Positions 12,389 through 20,598 of a stretch of DNA of 24,161 nt are shown piece after piece. Origin of the DNA: a virus; the IMG/VR virus record IMGVR_UViG_3300020281_000127, positions 1 through 24,161 of that record, one strand, 5' to 3'. Every line of letters starts with the position of its first letter. Position 1 is the first letter of the stretch. The notes under the pieces were generated by a model. The model saw only the letters and a list, made by a program, of their open reading frames with translations. It ran no database searches and was not told where the DNA came from. A program made the position numbers and the translations under genes.

Positions 12389-13039
12389 ATGACGTATGCA
12401 GAACTAAAAACTCAGATAGCCGAGTATCTAAATAGATCGGATCTAACAAATCAACTAGATACATTTATTAAAAATACTGAGGCCGAAGTTAATAGAAAAC
12501 TTCGCCATAAAGATATGGTCAAAAGAGTTATAGCTAATGCAGACAATCAATATTTACAACTTCCAGGAGATTGGCTTGGAGCAATCAATGTAGATCTCCA
12601 GGGAACTAATCCCTCTGTATCACTAAAGCAATTATCTTTAGAGAGTATGGATGATTATCGTACTGCTAATGATGATCCAACCGGACAACCGGTTTACTTT
12701 GCTATCGACGGAGATACTATGGAATTGGCCCCGACACCTTCTGGATCCTATAATTTGCAATTAGTTTACTATGCAGAGATCCCTCCCCTGGGAACAACCA
12801 ATACAGAGAATTTTTTATCTCGTACCGCGCCAGACGTTTATTTATATGGCGCTTTAAAACACGCCTCTATTTATTTAATGGAGGATGAACGTTTGCCCGT
12901 TTTTTCCGGATACTTTGAAAAGGCAATGGAAGAATTGAGGCAACAACAAGCGAAAGCGGATTACCATAAAGGATCCTTATTATTAAAAAGACGAACTTAT
13001 GGAAAACCAAAATCGCAAGTTTATTACTACAAATCTTAA
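12389..13039 (+). CDS. Head-to-tail adaptor protein, SU10-like
   Basis: This 216-residue protein probably forms the ring under the portal. It opens MTYAELKTQIAEYLNRSDLT and continues DTFIKNTEAEVNRKLRHKDM, a helical start typical of podovirus adaptors. It then has a beta-rich part with LQLPGDWLGAINV and YNLQLVYYAEIPPLG, and a helix PDVYLYGALKHASIYLMED. These features match SU10-type adaptors and tail-tubular-A-like proteins. The long charged helix near the C-terminus (YFEKAMEELRQQQAKAD) should contact the portal. The gene order capsid, small protein, adaptor supports the call. Confidence 0.8.
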   Translation: MTYAELKTQIAEYLNRSDLTNQLDTFIKNTEAEVNRKLRHKDMVKRVIANADNQYLQLPGDWLGAINVDLQGTNPSVSLKQLSLESMDDYRTANDDPTGQPVYFAIDGDTMELAPTPSGSYNLQLVYYAEIPPLGTTNTENFLSRTAPDVYLYGALKHASIYLMEDERLPVFSGYFEKAMEELRQQQAKADYHKGSLLLKRRTYGKPKSQVYYYKS

Positions 13040-13057
13040 TCTTATAAGGAGGAACAA

Positions 13058-13441
13058 ATGGCCGGATTTAGTAATTATTTAGAAACAAAAGTCTTAGAAC
13101 ACGTTTTCGGAGGATCTGCATATACCGCTCCTACGACACTATACGTCGCGTTATTTACTGCGGCGCCAAGTGACACGGGCGGCGGAACGGAAGTCTCTGG
13201 AGGCGCATATGCACGTCAAACGGCGGCTTTCACGGTGTCTGGAGATACCGCGTCAAATACTGCGGCAATCGAGTACGCTACTGCAACTGCGGATTATGGT
13301 ACTGTCGTTGCAATGGGAGTATATGACGCATTAACCTCTGGCAACTTATTAGCCTATGGTACTTTGACAACTTCTAAAACAGTCTCTAATGGAGACGTGT
13401 TTCGTTTCAACGCAAGTGCAATAGATATAACGCTCACATAA
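13058..13441 (+). CDS. Small conserved structural protein, tail-associated
   Basis: This encodes 127 residues with AAGGAGG before the ATG. The N-terminus FSNYLETKVLEHVFGGSAYT is followed by TLYVALFTAAPSDTGGGTEV, SGGAYARQTAAFTVSG and WGTV-like repeats ending FRFNASAIDITLT. This all-beta pattern (LYVALFTxxP..GG.EVSGG.YARQ) is common in phage tail or decoration proteins. I cannot assign an exact structural place. It is followed within 16 bases by the large fibre-like gene at 13458, and the two probably act together at the virion surface. Confidence 0.75.
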   Translation: MAGFSNYLETKVLEHVFGGSAYTAPTTLYVALFTAAPSDTGGGTEVSGGAYARQTAAFTVSGDTASNTAAIEYATATADYGTVVAMGVYDALTSGNLLAYGTLTTSKTVSNGDVFRFNASAIDITLT

Positions 13442-13457
13442 TACAGAGGATTAAGAT

Positions 13458-15398
13458 ATGGCCTCTGTTCCTTATGGATCGTATTTTTACGGGCGTTCCA
13501 GATATGGAACGCCTGGATATCATTTTGCGGCTTGTCAGATCTCTGCGTCTGCAACCGTTAGCAATACACCTACGGTTAATTTTAATTTACAAGGCCCAGA
13601 GACAATAGCGGCCGTCGCGTCAGTAGCGGCGATCGGCAATCATAAATTTCACGGAGCGGCAACTTCGCAACAAAATTCAGATCTCTTAGTAATCTCTGAA
13701 AGATTGAAGTTAGGGATCCCTTTACCAATTACAGAAACATCTAGCACGTTCGCCCAGGGCATACAGATAGATCAAGCCGGAGTATTTATACTTCCTCAAT
13801 CTGGCCTGGCGGCAACCGGTAATCAAATAGATCTGGGAGCAACGAGTATTTCTGCGGCCTCAAATAATATTACGTCCGGCCTTAGAATTAAATTAGGCGC
13901 ATTACCAATATCCGCAGTCTCAGGATCTACTCAAGCCGGTTTAAAAATTAAATTAGGCCAGGTAAATCCTTTAGGTACTTCATCAACAATTAGTGTCGGT
14001 ACTCAAATAGATCTAGGAGCCGTCTCAAGTGCTAGAGAGATCTCAAACGTATCAACGTTAAATCCGCAATATACAACTCAGGATATTCCTATGGTCGTTC
14101 ATTTACAAAACGGCCGATATGTCTATGAACATACAACCTCGGATTTTACAAACGTTCAAACGCCAATGTCTCTAAAACCGAACTACACGGTCAGACTGCT
14201 ACAAGATCAATCGTCAAATACAAACTACAAAGTTAATTTATCAATGGTACCAGACGGGCCAAGAAATACGTCTCGAGCGCATATTTCATTAAGAAAAGAC
14301 GCGTCTAATAATGAATATTTACAAATTATGGCCGCAAGTACCTCGAACACACCTGGAGGCACGGGATCAAATGAAAGAAGGACTTTATATTTTTATGATC
14401 TAGATACAAACGGCGGACAACCGCAATTTACCGGATCAGATCATCCTTACGTTTTTCCGACAACAACTGTCACTAAAGATCCTGGAATAACGGCAACTAT
14501 TGGATCTGTACTTGTTTCTGGTTTTCAAATGCTAACTATCAATGGAAAACCGGTTTATCAATATAACGGAGACACTAGCGCAGATATGGCCTCTGGAGTA
14601 GGCCTTACAAATTGGAAGGGCATACAAGCAGACGGATCCGCTCAAACTGCAACCGGGCCAGGATCCGGAAGTAGTCAAACATATGCGGTCACGGTTGCGT
14701 CAGGTACTAACTCATATGGATCTGGTAATAAATATTATTTAGACGGCGTAGTATCGCCAACAATTAACTTTGTTCCTGGCAATACTTATACGTTCGATCA
14801 ATCAGATCCTAGTAATGCAAATCATCCATTAAGACTTTCAACAACTCCTAATGGTACGCACGGCGGAGGATCTGAATATACAACTCAAGTCACAACATAC
14901 GGAACTCCTGGATCTTCTGGAGCCTATACAAGCATTGTTGTCACTTCATCAACGCCAAACTTAAATTATTATTGTCAAATTCATTCTGGTATGGGCGGCA
15001 CGATCAACGTATCGTCTGGATCTGCTTTTGTTTATGACAGTATTATTTATCCTGGACAAACTTATTACGGAACTCCAGGGCAACCAGGCGCTTACTTGGG
15101 AATAGCAATAACCGCAAGTACGCCAACTTTATATTATTTTAATTACGATAATGCCAATATGGGCGGGATCGGAAATATATCTACCGACGTTGGCGGCGTC
15201 GAAAGTGTATTCACGGTTGTTGGACAAAGCGCATTATCTCCGAACTCCGGACTATCTTCTATCGGTGTAAGAAGATATTTTGGTGTAGGCAATGTCGCGG
15301 GATCATCTAGTATTTCCGCCGACGGTGAATTAAAATGGATAATTCAGAATGTTCCTCAAACAGAATGGACGGAGCAAAAACTAGCAAATACACCATAA
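13458..15398 (+). CDS. Large beta-rich tail protein with 20-residue repeats, a Lipoprotein_15-like and a cupredoxin-like domain
   Basis: This 646-residue modular virion protein has no signal peptide. Residues about 82-189 hold tandem repeats with an exact 20-residue period (Ile at 104, 124, 144, 164 and 184; Leu-Gly at 126, 146, 166 and 186), suggesting a stalk of stacked strands. Residues about 308-393 (LYFYDLD and MLTINGKPVYQYNGD) resemble the Lipoprotein_15 repeat. Residues about 408-519 look like a cupredoxin: NTYTFDQSD, then H456 in NHPLRL, then YYCQIHSGMGG with C506, H509 and M512, which is a plausible type 1 copper site. Residues 521-575 are a degenerate second copy without Cys and His. 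It probably serves in adsorption; the copper role is inference. Confidence 0.75.
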   Translation: MASVPYGSYFYGRSRYGTPGYHFAACQISASATVSNTPTVNFNLQGPETIAAVASVAAIGNHKFHGAATSQQNSDLLVISERLKLGIPLPITETSSTFAQGIQIDQAGVFILPQSGLAATGNQIDLGATSISAASNNITSGLRIKLGALPISAVSGSTQAGLKIKLGQVNPLGTSSTISVGTQIDLGAVSSAREISNVSTLNPQYTTQDIPMVVHLQNGRYVYEHTTSDFTNVQTPMSLKPNYTVRLLQDQSSNTNYKVNLSMVPDGPRNTSRAHISLRKDASNNEYLQIMAASTSNTPGGTGSNERRTLYFYDLDTNGGQPQFTGSDHPYVFPTTTVTKDPGITATIGSVLVSGFQMLTINGKPVYQYNGDTSADMASGVGLTNWKGIQADGSAQTATGPGSGSSQTYAVTVASGTNSYGSGNKYYLDGVVSPTINFVPGNTYTFDQSDPSNANHPLRLSTTPNGTHGGGSEYTTQVTTYGTPGSSGAYTSIVVTSSTPNLNYYCQIHSGMGGTINVSSGSAFVYDSIIYPGQTYYGTPGQPGAYLGIAITASTPTLYYFNYDNANMGGIGNISTDVGGVESVFTVVGQSALSPNSGLSSIGVRRYFGVGNVAGSSSISADGELKWIIQNVPQTEWTEQKLANTP

Positions 15399-15416
15399 CA
15401 TTTATGAGGAATTAAA

Positions 15417-16580
15417 ATGGCAGATACATTTACTAATAACTTAAATTTGACAAAACCAGAAGTCGGCGCAAGTACCGACACCTGGGGCGGAAAAATAAAT
15501 ACGGATCTAGACAGTCTGGACGCTATTTTTGCGGCCAACGGTACTGAGGTTAATATTAGATTTGCAAGTGCAAATTTTGACGATAATAAAAAAGCAATTT
15601 TTGGATCTACTGATAATTTAGAGATCTATTACTCTGGCGCAACAAATATAATCAGGGGCCTTAGTAAAGTAGCTATTCAATCAGACGACACAACGGACGG
15701 TGTAGAAATAGGATCTCATTCAGGATCCGAGGTTATGGCTAAGTTTGTTAAGGACGGAGCCGTAAGTCTTTATCACGATAACTCAGTAAAATTAGCAACG
15801 GCCTCTGGCGGTGTAGATATAACCGGAAACATAACAGTATCAGGAACGGTTGACGGAAGAGACGTAGCAACCGACGGATCTAAATTAGACGGTATAGCAA
15901 CCGGGGCAACAAATACGGCCGCGCCTTTTTATACGGCCGCAATAACATCCTCAGACGTGACGGGCGCTTTAGGATTTACTCCTTATAGTGACGCCAATCC
16001 GTCTGGTTATACAACTTACACGGCTAATCAGGCCCTAGATACAACATCCAATCCAACCTTTAATCAGATCTATGCGAATGATTGGTTTAGAGTGAATGGA
16101 GCGGACGGTATTTATTGGCAAACTTACGGCGGCGGTTGGACAATGAATGATAGTACCTGGATCCGAAACTATGGATCTAAGGCGTTATATATGAACGCTC
16201 AAATCGCTTGTACGTCAAATATCACGGCTTATTATTCGGACGAAAGATTAAAAGAAATTGTTGGCAATATAGATAATCCTTTAGACAAGATCTTAAAATT
16301 AAAAGGTTTCCAATATGTCAATAATGATCTTGCTAAATCTTTTGGTTATACAGACGAAAAAGAACAAATAGGTATTTCCGCTCAAGCAGTACAAGAAATT
16401 ATGCCAGAGGTTGTTAGCCTGGCGCCTTTTGATATGGAAACAAAAGACGACGGATCTATTGTTTCAATGTCAGGAGAAAATTATCTAACAGTAGATTATG
16501 CAAAACTCGTACCGCTACTCATAGAAGGGATCAAAGAACTCAAAAAAGAAATAGACGAACTAAAGTCTAAGGAGGCTTAG
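15417..16580 (+). CDS. Tail fibre with C-terminal S74 intramolecular chaperone
   Basis: This 387-residue fibre protein begins MADTFTNNLNLTKPEVGAST followed by DTWGGKINTDLD, an N-terminus common among marine phage fibres that attaches to the virion. The centre is Gly/Ser/Thr-rich and beta-helical in pattern. SDERLK at 274-279 starts the Peptidase_S74 domain. This auto-cleaves after fibre trimerisation, using the Ser of SDERLK in a Ser-Lys dyad, and releases the 114-residue chaperone. GISAQAVQEIMPEVV and YAKLVPLLIEGIKELKKEID are the other family landmarks. It should determine receptor binding together with the next gene. Confidence 0.9.
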   Translation: MADTFTNNLNLTKPEVGASTDTWGGKINTDLDSLDAIFAANGTEVNIRFASANFDDNKKAIFGSTDNLEIYYSGATNIIRGLSKVAIQSDDTTDGVEIGSHSGSEVMAKFVKDGAVSLYHDNSVKLATASGGVDITGNITVSGTVDGRDVATDGSKLDGIATGATNTAAPFYTAAITSSDVTGALGFTPYSDANPSGYTTYTANQALDTTSNPTFNQIYANDWFRVNGADGIYWQTYGGGWTMNDSTWIRNYGSKALYMNAQIACTSNITAYYSDERLKEIVGNIDNPLDKILKLKGFQYVNNDLAKSFGYTDEKEQIGISAQAVQEIMPEVVSLAPFDMETKDDGSIVSMSGENYLTVDYAKLVPLLIEGIKELKKEIDELKSKEA

Positions 16581-16581
16581 T

Positions 16582-17193
16582 ATGGCATTACCTACTAGCG
16601 GCGCGTTGAGTTTGAACGCGATACATATTGAGGCGGGAGGATCTTCTGGAACTCAGGCGTCTTTGAATGACGCAGATATAAGGAATTTGATTGGCAAAGG
16701 ATCTGGCGTACAAATGTCATTTTCTGAATGGTACGGGGCCTCTGCCTCTACTCCTAACGGCTCGTCAATTACTTGCGGATCTTATAGTACAACCGGAAAA
16801 TATGCCGCCACTTATAAAGGTTATGCCGATAGTATTGCCGGTCTTGGAAGTGCAATCGGATCTTATACTGATAGAACATTTACAGTTAATGGAAAAACTT
16901 TTGATTTGATAGCAATTTACAGCAACACGGGAGGAATTTTTCAATCACACACAATCCTCATTACCGGAAATTACGCCGGTCAATCTTTACAGTCGGTCAC
17001 AGGATTTCGATATTTAAGAAATGGATCTGCTTATGTTTTTGATAGCCAATTTAATGATTACTTAGGAAATGCAATGACTTCCATTTATAACTCGTCTCAA
17101 AACTTTACTACTTGGTCGGGTATCTCATCAACAAACACGAGTATTTCTCAACTTCCTACAAGCGGAACTGTAAATTTTTATTGGAGTAATTAA
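16582..17193 (+). CDS. Second fibre or fibre-tip protein
   Basis: This encodes 203 residues. The N-terminus MALPTSGALSLNAIHIEAGG with SLNDADIRNLIG and MSFSEWYGAS is a pattern I know from small fibre-tip or receptor-binding proteins in marine phages. The rest is polar, Ser/Thr/Gly/Asn-rich and beta-type, with little similarity to anything I can name, as expected for a variable host-contact part. It starts two bases after the S74 fibre and has no S74 domain of its own. Its TAA overlaps the next ATG. Confidence 0.75.
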   Translation: MALPTSGALSLNAIHIEAGGSSGTQASLNDADIRNLIGKGSGVQMSFSEWYGASASTPNGSSITCGSYSTTGKYAATYKGYADSIAGLGSAIGSYTDRTFTVNGKTFDLIAIYSNTGGIFQSHTILITGNYAGQSLQSVTGFRYLRNGSAYVFDSQFNDYLGNAMTSIYNSSQNFTTWSGISSTNTSISQLPTSGTVNFYWSN

Positions 17194-17303
17194 TGATAGA
17201 CGAACAAGAAAAAGAGCAACAACAAGACGAACAACCAAATCCTTCTCCAGAGGATATTTTTGTTCCGTCAAAAATGCCAATAACACAAACGGAGGAAATA
17301 TAA
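17193..17303 (+). CDS. 36-residue acidic, Gln/Glu-rich peptide
   Basis: ATG at 17193 overlaps the TAA of the fibre gene, and the stop TAA (17301-17303) overlaps the ATG of the next gene. The peptide begins MIDEQEKEQQQDEQPNPSPE and ends in PSKMPITQTEEI. It is hydrophilic and probably disordered. Its 3' end contains the GGAGG that serves the following gene, so it may exist partly to couple translation. The exact overlaps on both sides favour a real short gene over chance. Confidence 0.5.
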   Translation: MIDEQEKEQQQDEQPNPSPEDIFVPSKMPITQTEEI

Positions 17304-18016
17304 TGTCGGTTGTTTACGAATTTGTCTGCAAATATCCTTCCTGGGTACATAATTTTGATAACGAAATGCAAATCACAATCGTTGAAGGAAGTACCGGAAA
17401 TAAAATACAAAGAGAAAAACTTGAGGACAACGTGGACGGCAATAATTTAGTTTACGATAGTCAAAGCGATAAAATTTTTAAAAGGCAAAATAGATTGATC
17501 TGCATACAAGGATCTCTAGATAACGAAATGTATTGGGATCAAGAAGATATTAAATCATCCGACGTTGATCGTTTAAAAGAATTATGGGCCAACGATAAAA
17601 TTAGAAACGGTGTATATACTGAAAGCGAAACAGAAGAGGCCATAAGTAATAAAAAGTTTTGTAGTAGCTATCAATTTAACTGCGATTACGACGTACTTTC
17701 TCCAATGTCTCAACAATGGAATTTAGCGGTACCAGGAATAATGAAAGCTACTTCAATGCGAACTAGAATGTTTTGTATGCTTACAGATCATAATGATTAC
17801 GAAATTAAGATCCTGGATATTAGGCCAGGAGATCTTAAAGTTTTAGAAAAAGATAAAACTAAAGATCATAACTACGTTTTCTTTTCTCAAAGATGTACTT
17901 TGAGAAACGGCGCGGGAACGGTTGAACAATATGCAGTTAAAAGATTAGAGAGCGATAGCGTCGATATAAGAAATAAAGGCGATCTAACTGCAAGAATAAT
18001 TTTAATGACGAGGTAA
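17303..18016 (+). CDS. Unrecognised 237-residue protein upstream of the Coq4-like gene
   Basis: The start is ATG 17303 with GGAGG seven bases upstream. The protein is soluble and mixed alpha/beta. Its N-terminus SVVYEFVCKYPSWVHNFDN is followed by beta strands, and the centre has KELWANDKIRNGVYTESETE and FCSSYQFNCDYDVLSP. The C-terminal half contains DHNDYEIKILDIRPGDLKVL and YVFFSQRCTLRNGAG. Six or so cysteines are spread along it without a metal-binding spacing. I know no family. It lies between fibre genes and a Coq4-like gene and may be part of the same accessory cassette or a tail protein. Confidence 0.75.
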   Translation: MSVVYEFVCKYPSWVHNFDNEMQITIVEGSTGNKIQREKLEDNVDGNNLVYDSQSDKIFKRQNRLICIQGSLDNEMYWDQEDIKSSDVDRLKELWANDKIRNGVYTESETEEAISNKKFCSSYQFNCDYDVLSPMSQQWNLAVPGIMKATSMRTRMFCMLTDHNDYEIKILDIRPGDLKVLEKDKTKDHNYVFFSQRCTLRNGAGTVEQYAVKRLESDSVDIRNKGDLTARIILMTR

Positions 18017-18021
18017 ATAAA

Positions 18022-18882
18022 ATGGCGTGGAATTTAGTAAAAATGTATCAAAGCACAAAACACCTTCTTACAACATATGGAGAAGGCAATGATTTAGAGC
18101 CAATGGTTGATGATCTAACCGGCGAAAGTCGTATAGATCACGTCGTAAGTTTATATCGAGAAATGAATATACCTTTTGGCCCTATGATGATGTTAAAAAA
18201 TAGAGTTTCTGAAAATGGTAGAAATATAATTTGGGGCCGCAAATGGAATGATCGAGAATATGTAGAAAAAAAAGTGATCCCAACCTTAATGAATTATGAG
18301 TATTTGAAATCGCTACCGGCTAACACGGTTGGCGCACACTATTATCATTTAATAAAAGATTACGGAATTGAAAAACTTTATAACCAAAGATTTAAAAAAG
18401 AAGAGAGAAGAGAAAATTCTAAATTTGATAATGTTTATAATTCATTTAGTGACGACATAAGAGAGAACGCCTCCAGGCATTTACTTTTATCGCACGATAT
18501 CTGGCACGTTTTATTTAGATACGATACTACGCCAATGGGCGAGGCTATGATCCAAACTATTACGGCCAGGATCTTTAATTTTTTTCCGCCTCACTTAACC
18601 GGGTTTTTTGGTACTTGGAAAATGGCAAGAAAAACTAAAAGCAAATTACCTTGGAAAGTTTGGCGAGAGTGTTTGAAATTATCTAAAGGTGTAAACAAAG
18701 AACTAGCATTATTTTCTCCAATAGAATTTTTAGAACAAGATATTCAAGAAGTGAGAGATCGTTTCAATATTTTTACGCCAAAAGTTTATGCAGAGTATGT
18801 AAAAACTTTGCCTAAATTTGCTCGTATGGACACGATACATCCAAATTATGATGATAAGTTATGGAACGCAGAAGTTATATAA
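18022..18882 (+). CDS. Coq4-like ubiquinone-biosynthesis family protein
   Basis: This 286-residue protein keeps the hallmark of the Coq4 family. HDIWH at residues 158-162 is followed after 11 residues by E174, which is the HDxxH-x11-E metal-binding motif, in the context SHDIWHVLFRYDTTPMGEAM. Upstream, YLKSLPANTVGAHYYHLIKD (94-113) matches the family's LxxLPxGTLGxxYxxF segment. In eukaryotes Coq4 is needed for ubiquinone synthesis and has been linked to C1 decarboxylation of the ring precursor. In phage the product could support host respiration during infection, but activity is not shown. It extends about 110 residues beyond the motif. Its end overlaps the next gene. Confidence 0.85.
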   Translation: MAWNLVKMYQSTKHLLTTYGEGNDLEPMVDDLTGESRIDHVVSLYREMNIPFGPMMMLKNRVSENGRNIIWGRKWNDREYVEKKVIPTLMNYEYLKSLPANTVGAHYYHLIKDYGIEKLYNQRFKKEERRENSKFDNVYNSFSDDIRENASRHLLLSHDIWHVLFRYDTTPMGEAMIQTITARIFNFFPPHLTGFFGTWKMARKTKSKLPWKVWRECLKLSKGVNKELALFSPIEFLEQDIQEVRDRFNIFTPKVYAEYVKTLPKFARMDTIHPNYDDKLWNAEVI

Positions 18883-19079
18883 AATGGAATTGGCCGATTT
18901 TAACAAAAATAAAAAAGGTCTATAAAGAAAAAGGATTATTCAAAACTATTCTTTGGATCCTAATTATTTTTTTAGGCCTCAAATTAGTAATTCTTAACGG
19001 AATTATATTTTTTATAAATACAACCTTTGGAGCCGGATTAACTTACGCTCCAATTTTAAGATCTATTTTCGGAGGATAA
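18861..19079 (+). CDS. Small membrane protein after the Coq4-like gene
   Basis: This encodes 72 residues from ATG 18861, overlapping the Coq4-like gene by 22 bases, so it depends on its translation. The N-terminal 25 residues are basic (KIKKVYKEKGLFK). Residues about 28-52 are a strong hydrophobic segment (ILWILIIFLGLKLVILNGII), with a further apolar stretch to the C-terminus. A cytoplasmic basic end and one or two membrane passes are expected. Coupling to a ubiquinone-type enzyme could place that enzyme at the membrane, or the gene could be a separate tail or holin-like protein. No family is recognised. Confidence 0.65.
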   Translation: MERRSYIKWNWPILTKIKKVYKEKGLFKTILWILIIFLGLKLVILNGIIFFINTTFGAGLTYAPILRSIFGG

Positions 19080-19080
19080 A

Positions 19081-20598
19081 ATGCCCTATATCTCAATAAC
19101 ACCTCCTCCTGGCATAAAAAAGAATGGTACTGATTACGCCAATAAAAATGCCTGGATAGACGGAAATCTTATTCGTTTTGAAAATGGTTATTTAAAAAAT
19201 ATTGGCGGTTGGCAAAAGTTAAGAGATACGCCGGTTGTTGGTACTCCGATTGGGGCCTACGCTTACTATACGAATACAAATAAAAAAGTTTTAGCAATCG
19301 GTACGCGTCAAAAAGTTTACGTCAACTATGACAACCAATGGTACGACATAACACCAACCGGATTTGTTGGAGACGCACAATCCTCTCCTTTAGGTTTCGG
19401 GGCCTATCACTATGGCCGTGAAGATTACGGAGACGCGAGATCTCAATCTGGATTGGCTTTCAATACAAAACCTTTTTCTTTTGCAAACTTTGGAGAAAAT
19501 TTAATTTTTGTTTGCGGATCTGATAACAAAATTTATAAATGGAGGCCAGACAACGGATCAGGAACAACGCCTCCAACACCAGATAGTCAGGCCGTACAAT
19601 TAACAAATTCCCCAACCGGATCTTTAGGTGTTTTGGTCACAAATGAAAGACACTTATTTGCTTTCGGTAATACCGGAGATCCTAGACAAATACGTTGGAC
19701 AAGCAGAGAAACAGATACAACCTGGACACCGGCGGCCACAAACACGGCCGGAGATCTTAGAGTGACTTCTGGAGGTCTTATACAAGGGGCCGTAAAATTC
19801 AATGCAGATATTATTGTTTTTACAGACGTTGGTTTAAATAAAGTTTATTACACCGGAGCGCCATTTATTTATGGGATCCAGGACGCCGGGCAAAATTGTC
19901 GGGCCGCAAGTATGAGAACGGTAGTAAATGCCGGAAACTTTATTGCCTATATGGGCGATAACTCTTTTTATATTTATACGGGCCAGGTACAAAAATTGCC
20001 CTCAGACGTTCACGATTTTGTTTTTGACAATATAAATTATCAATACAGATCTTCGTCTTGCGGAGGACATAATCAACTCTTTAATGAGATCTGGTGGTTT
20101 TTTCCTGGAGGCGATAGTTTAGTACCAAACAAATATGTTATTTGGAACTATATGGAAAAAACCTGGGCGACCGGATCTATGGATAGATCCTTCTGGTTAG
20201 ATCAGGGAGTATTTCCATATCCGATATCTGGAGATAGTAGCGGTAATCTATACGAACACGAAACAAACTCGATTTTAACTTCTCCAAATAATACTGATAT
20301 TCCATTTTGCAAAACCGGCCCAATACAATTAGGCCAGGGCGATAGGATTATGCAAGTAAATCAGATCCTCCCAGATAGTGAGGCAACAAATCTTCCTGGA
20401 GTGACTTTAGGATTTAAAGGTAAACAAACGCCGTTAGGATCTGAAACAGATTTTGGCAATTTTACTTTTGAGGCCGACGGATATTCCGACGCGAGATTTA
20501 GTGCTAGATCTGTTTCTTTAAATGTCACGGGCGACGCAAATCAAGACTTCCAGGTTGGAGATATTAGGTTAGATGTAAAACCAAGGGGTAGGCGATAA
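19081..20598 (+). CDS. P22 gp10-like packaged-DNA stabilisation / tail hub protein
   Basis: This 505-residue virion protein starts MPYISITPPPGIKKNGTDYA then DGNLIRFENGYLKNIGGWQK. It continues with repeated beta-propeller-like blades such as NDKIYKWRP, LITDVGLNKVYY and FFPGGDSLVPNKYVIWNYME. The length, the start and the propeller layout match P22 gp10-type stabilisation proteins, which plug the portal and join tail spikes or fibres. GGAGGAT before the ATG gives a good ribosome site. The position after the fibre block and before the ejection proteins fits. The call is by pattern, not alignment. Confidence 0.8.
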   Translation: MPYISITPPPGIKKNGTDYANKNAWIDGNLIRFENGYLKNIGGWQKLRDTPVVGTPIGAYAYYTNTNKKVLAIGTRQKVYVNYDNQWYDITPTGFVGDAQSSPLGFGAYHYGREDYGDARSQSGLAFNTKPFSFANFGENLIFVCGSDNKIYKWRPDNGSGTTPPTPDSQAVQLTNSPTGSLGVLVTNERHLFAFGNTGDPRQIRWTSRETDTTWTPAATNTAGDLRVTSGGLIQGAVKFNADIIVFTDVGLNKVYYTGAPFIYGIQDAGQNCRAASMRTVVNAGNFIAYMGDNSFYIYTGQVQKLPSDVHDFVFDNINYQYRSSSCGGHNQLFNEIWWFFPGGDSLVPNKYVIWNYMEKTWATGSMDRSFWLDQGVFPYPISGDSSGNLYEHETNSILTSPNNTDIPFCKTGPIQLGQGDRIMQVNQILPDSEATNLPGVTLGFKGKQTPLGSETDFGNFTFEADGYSDARFSARSVSLNVTGDANQDFQVGDIRLDVKPRGRR

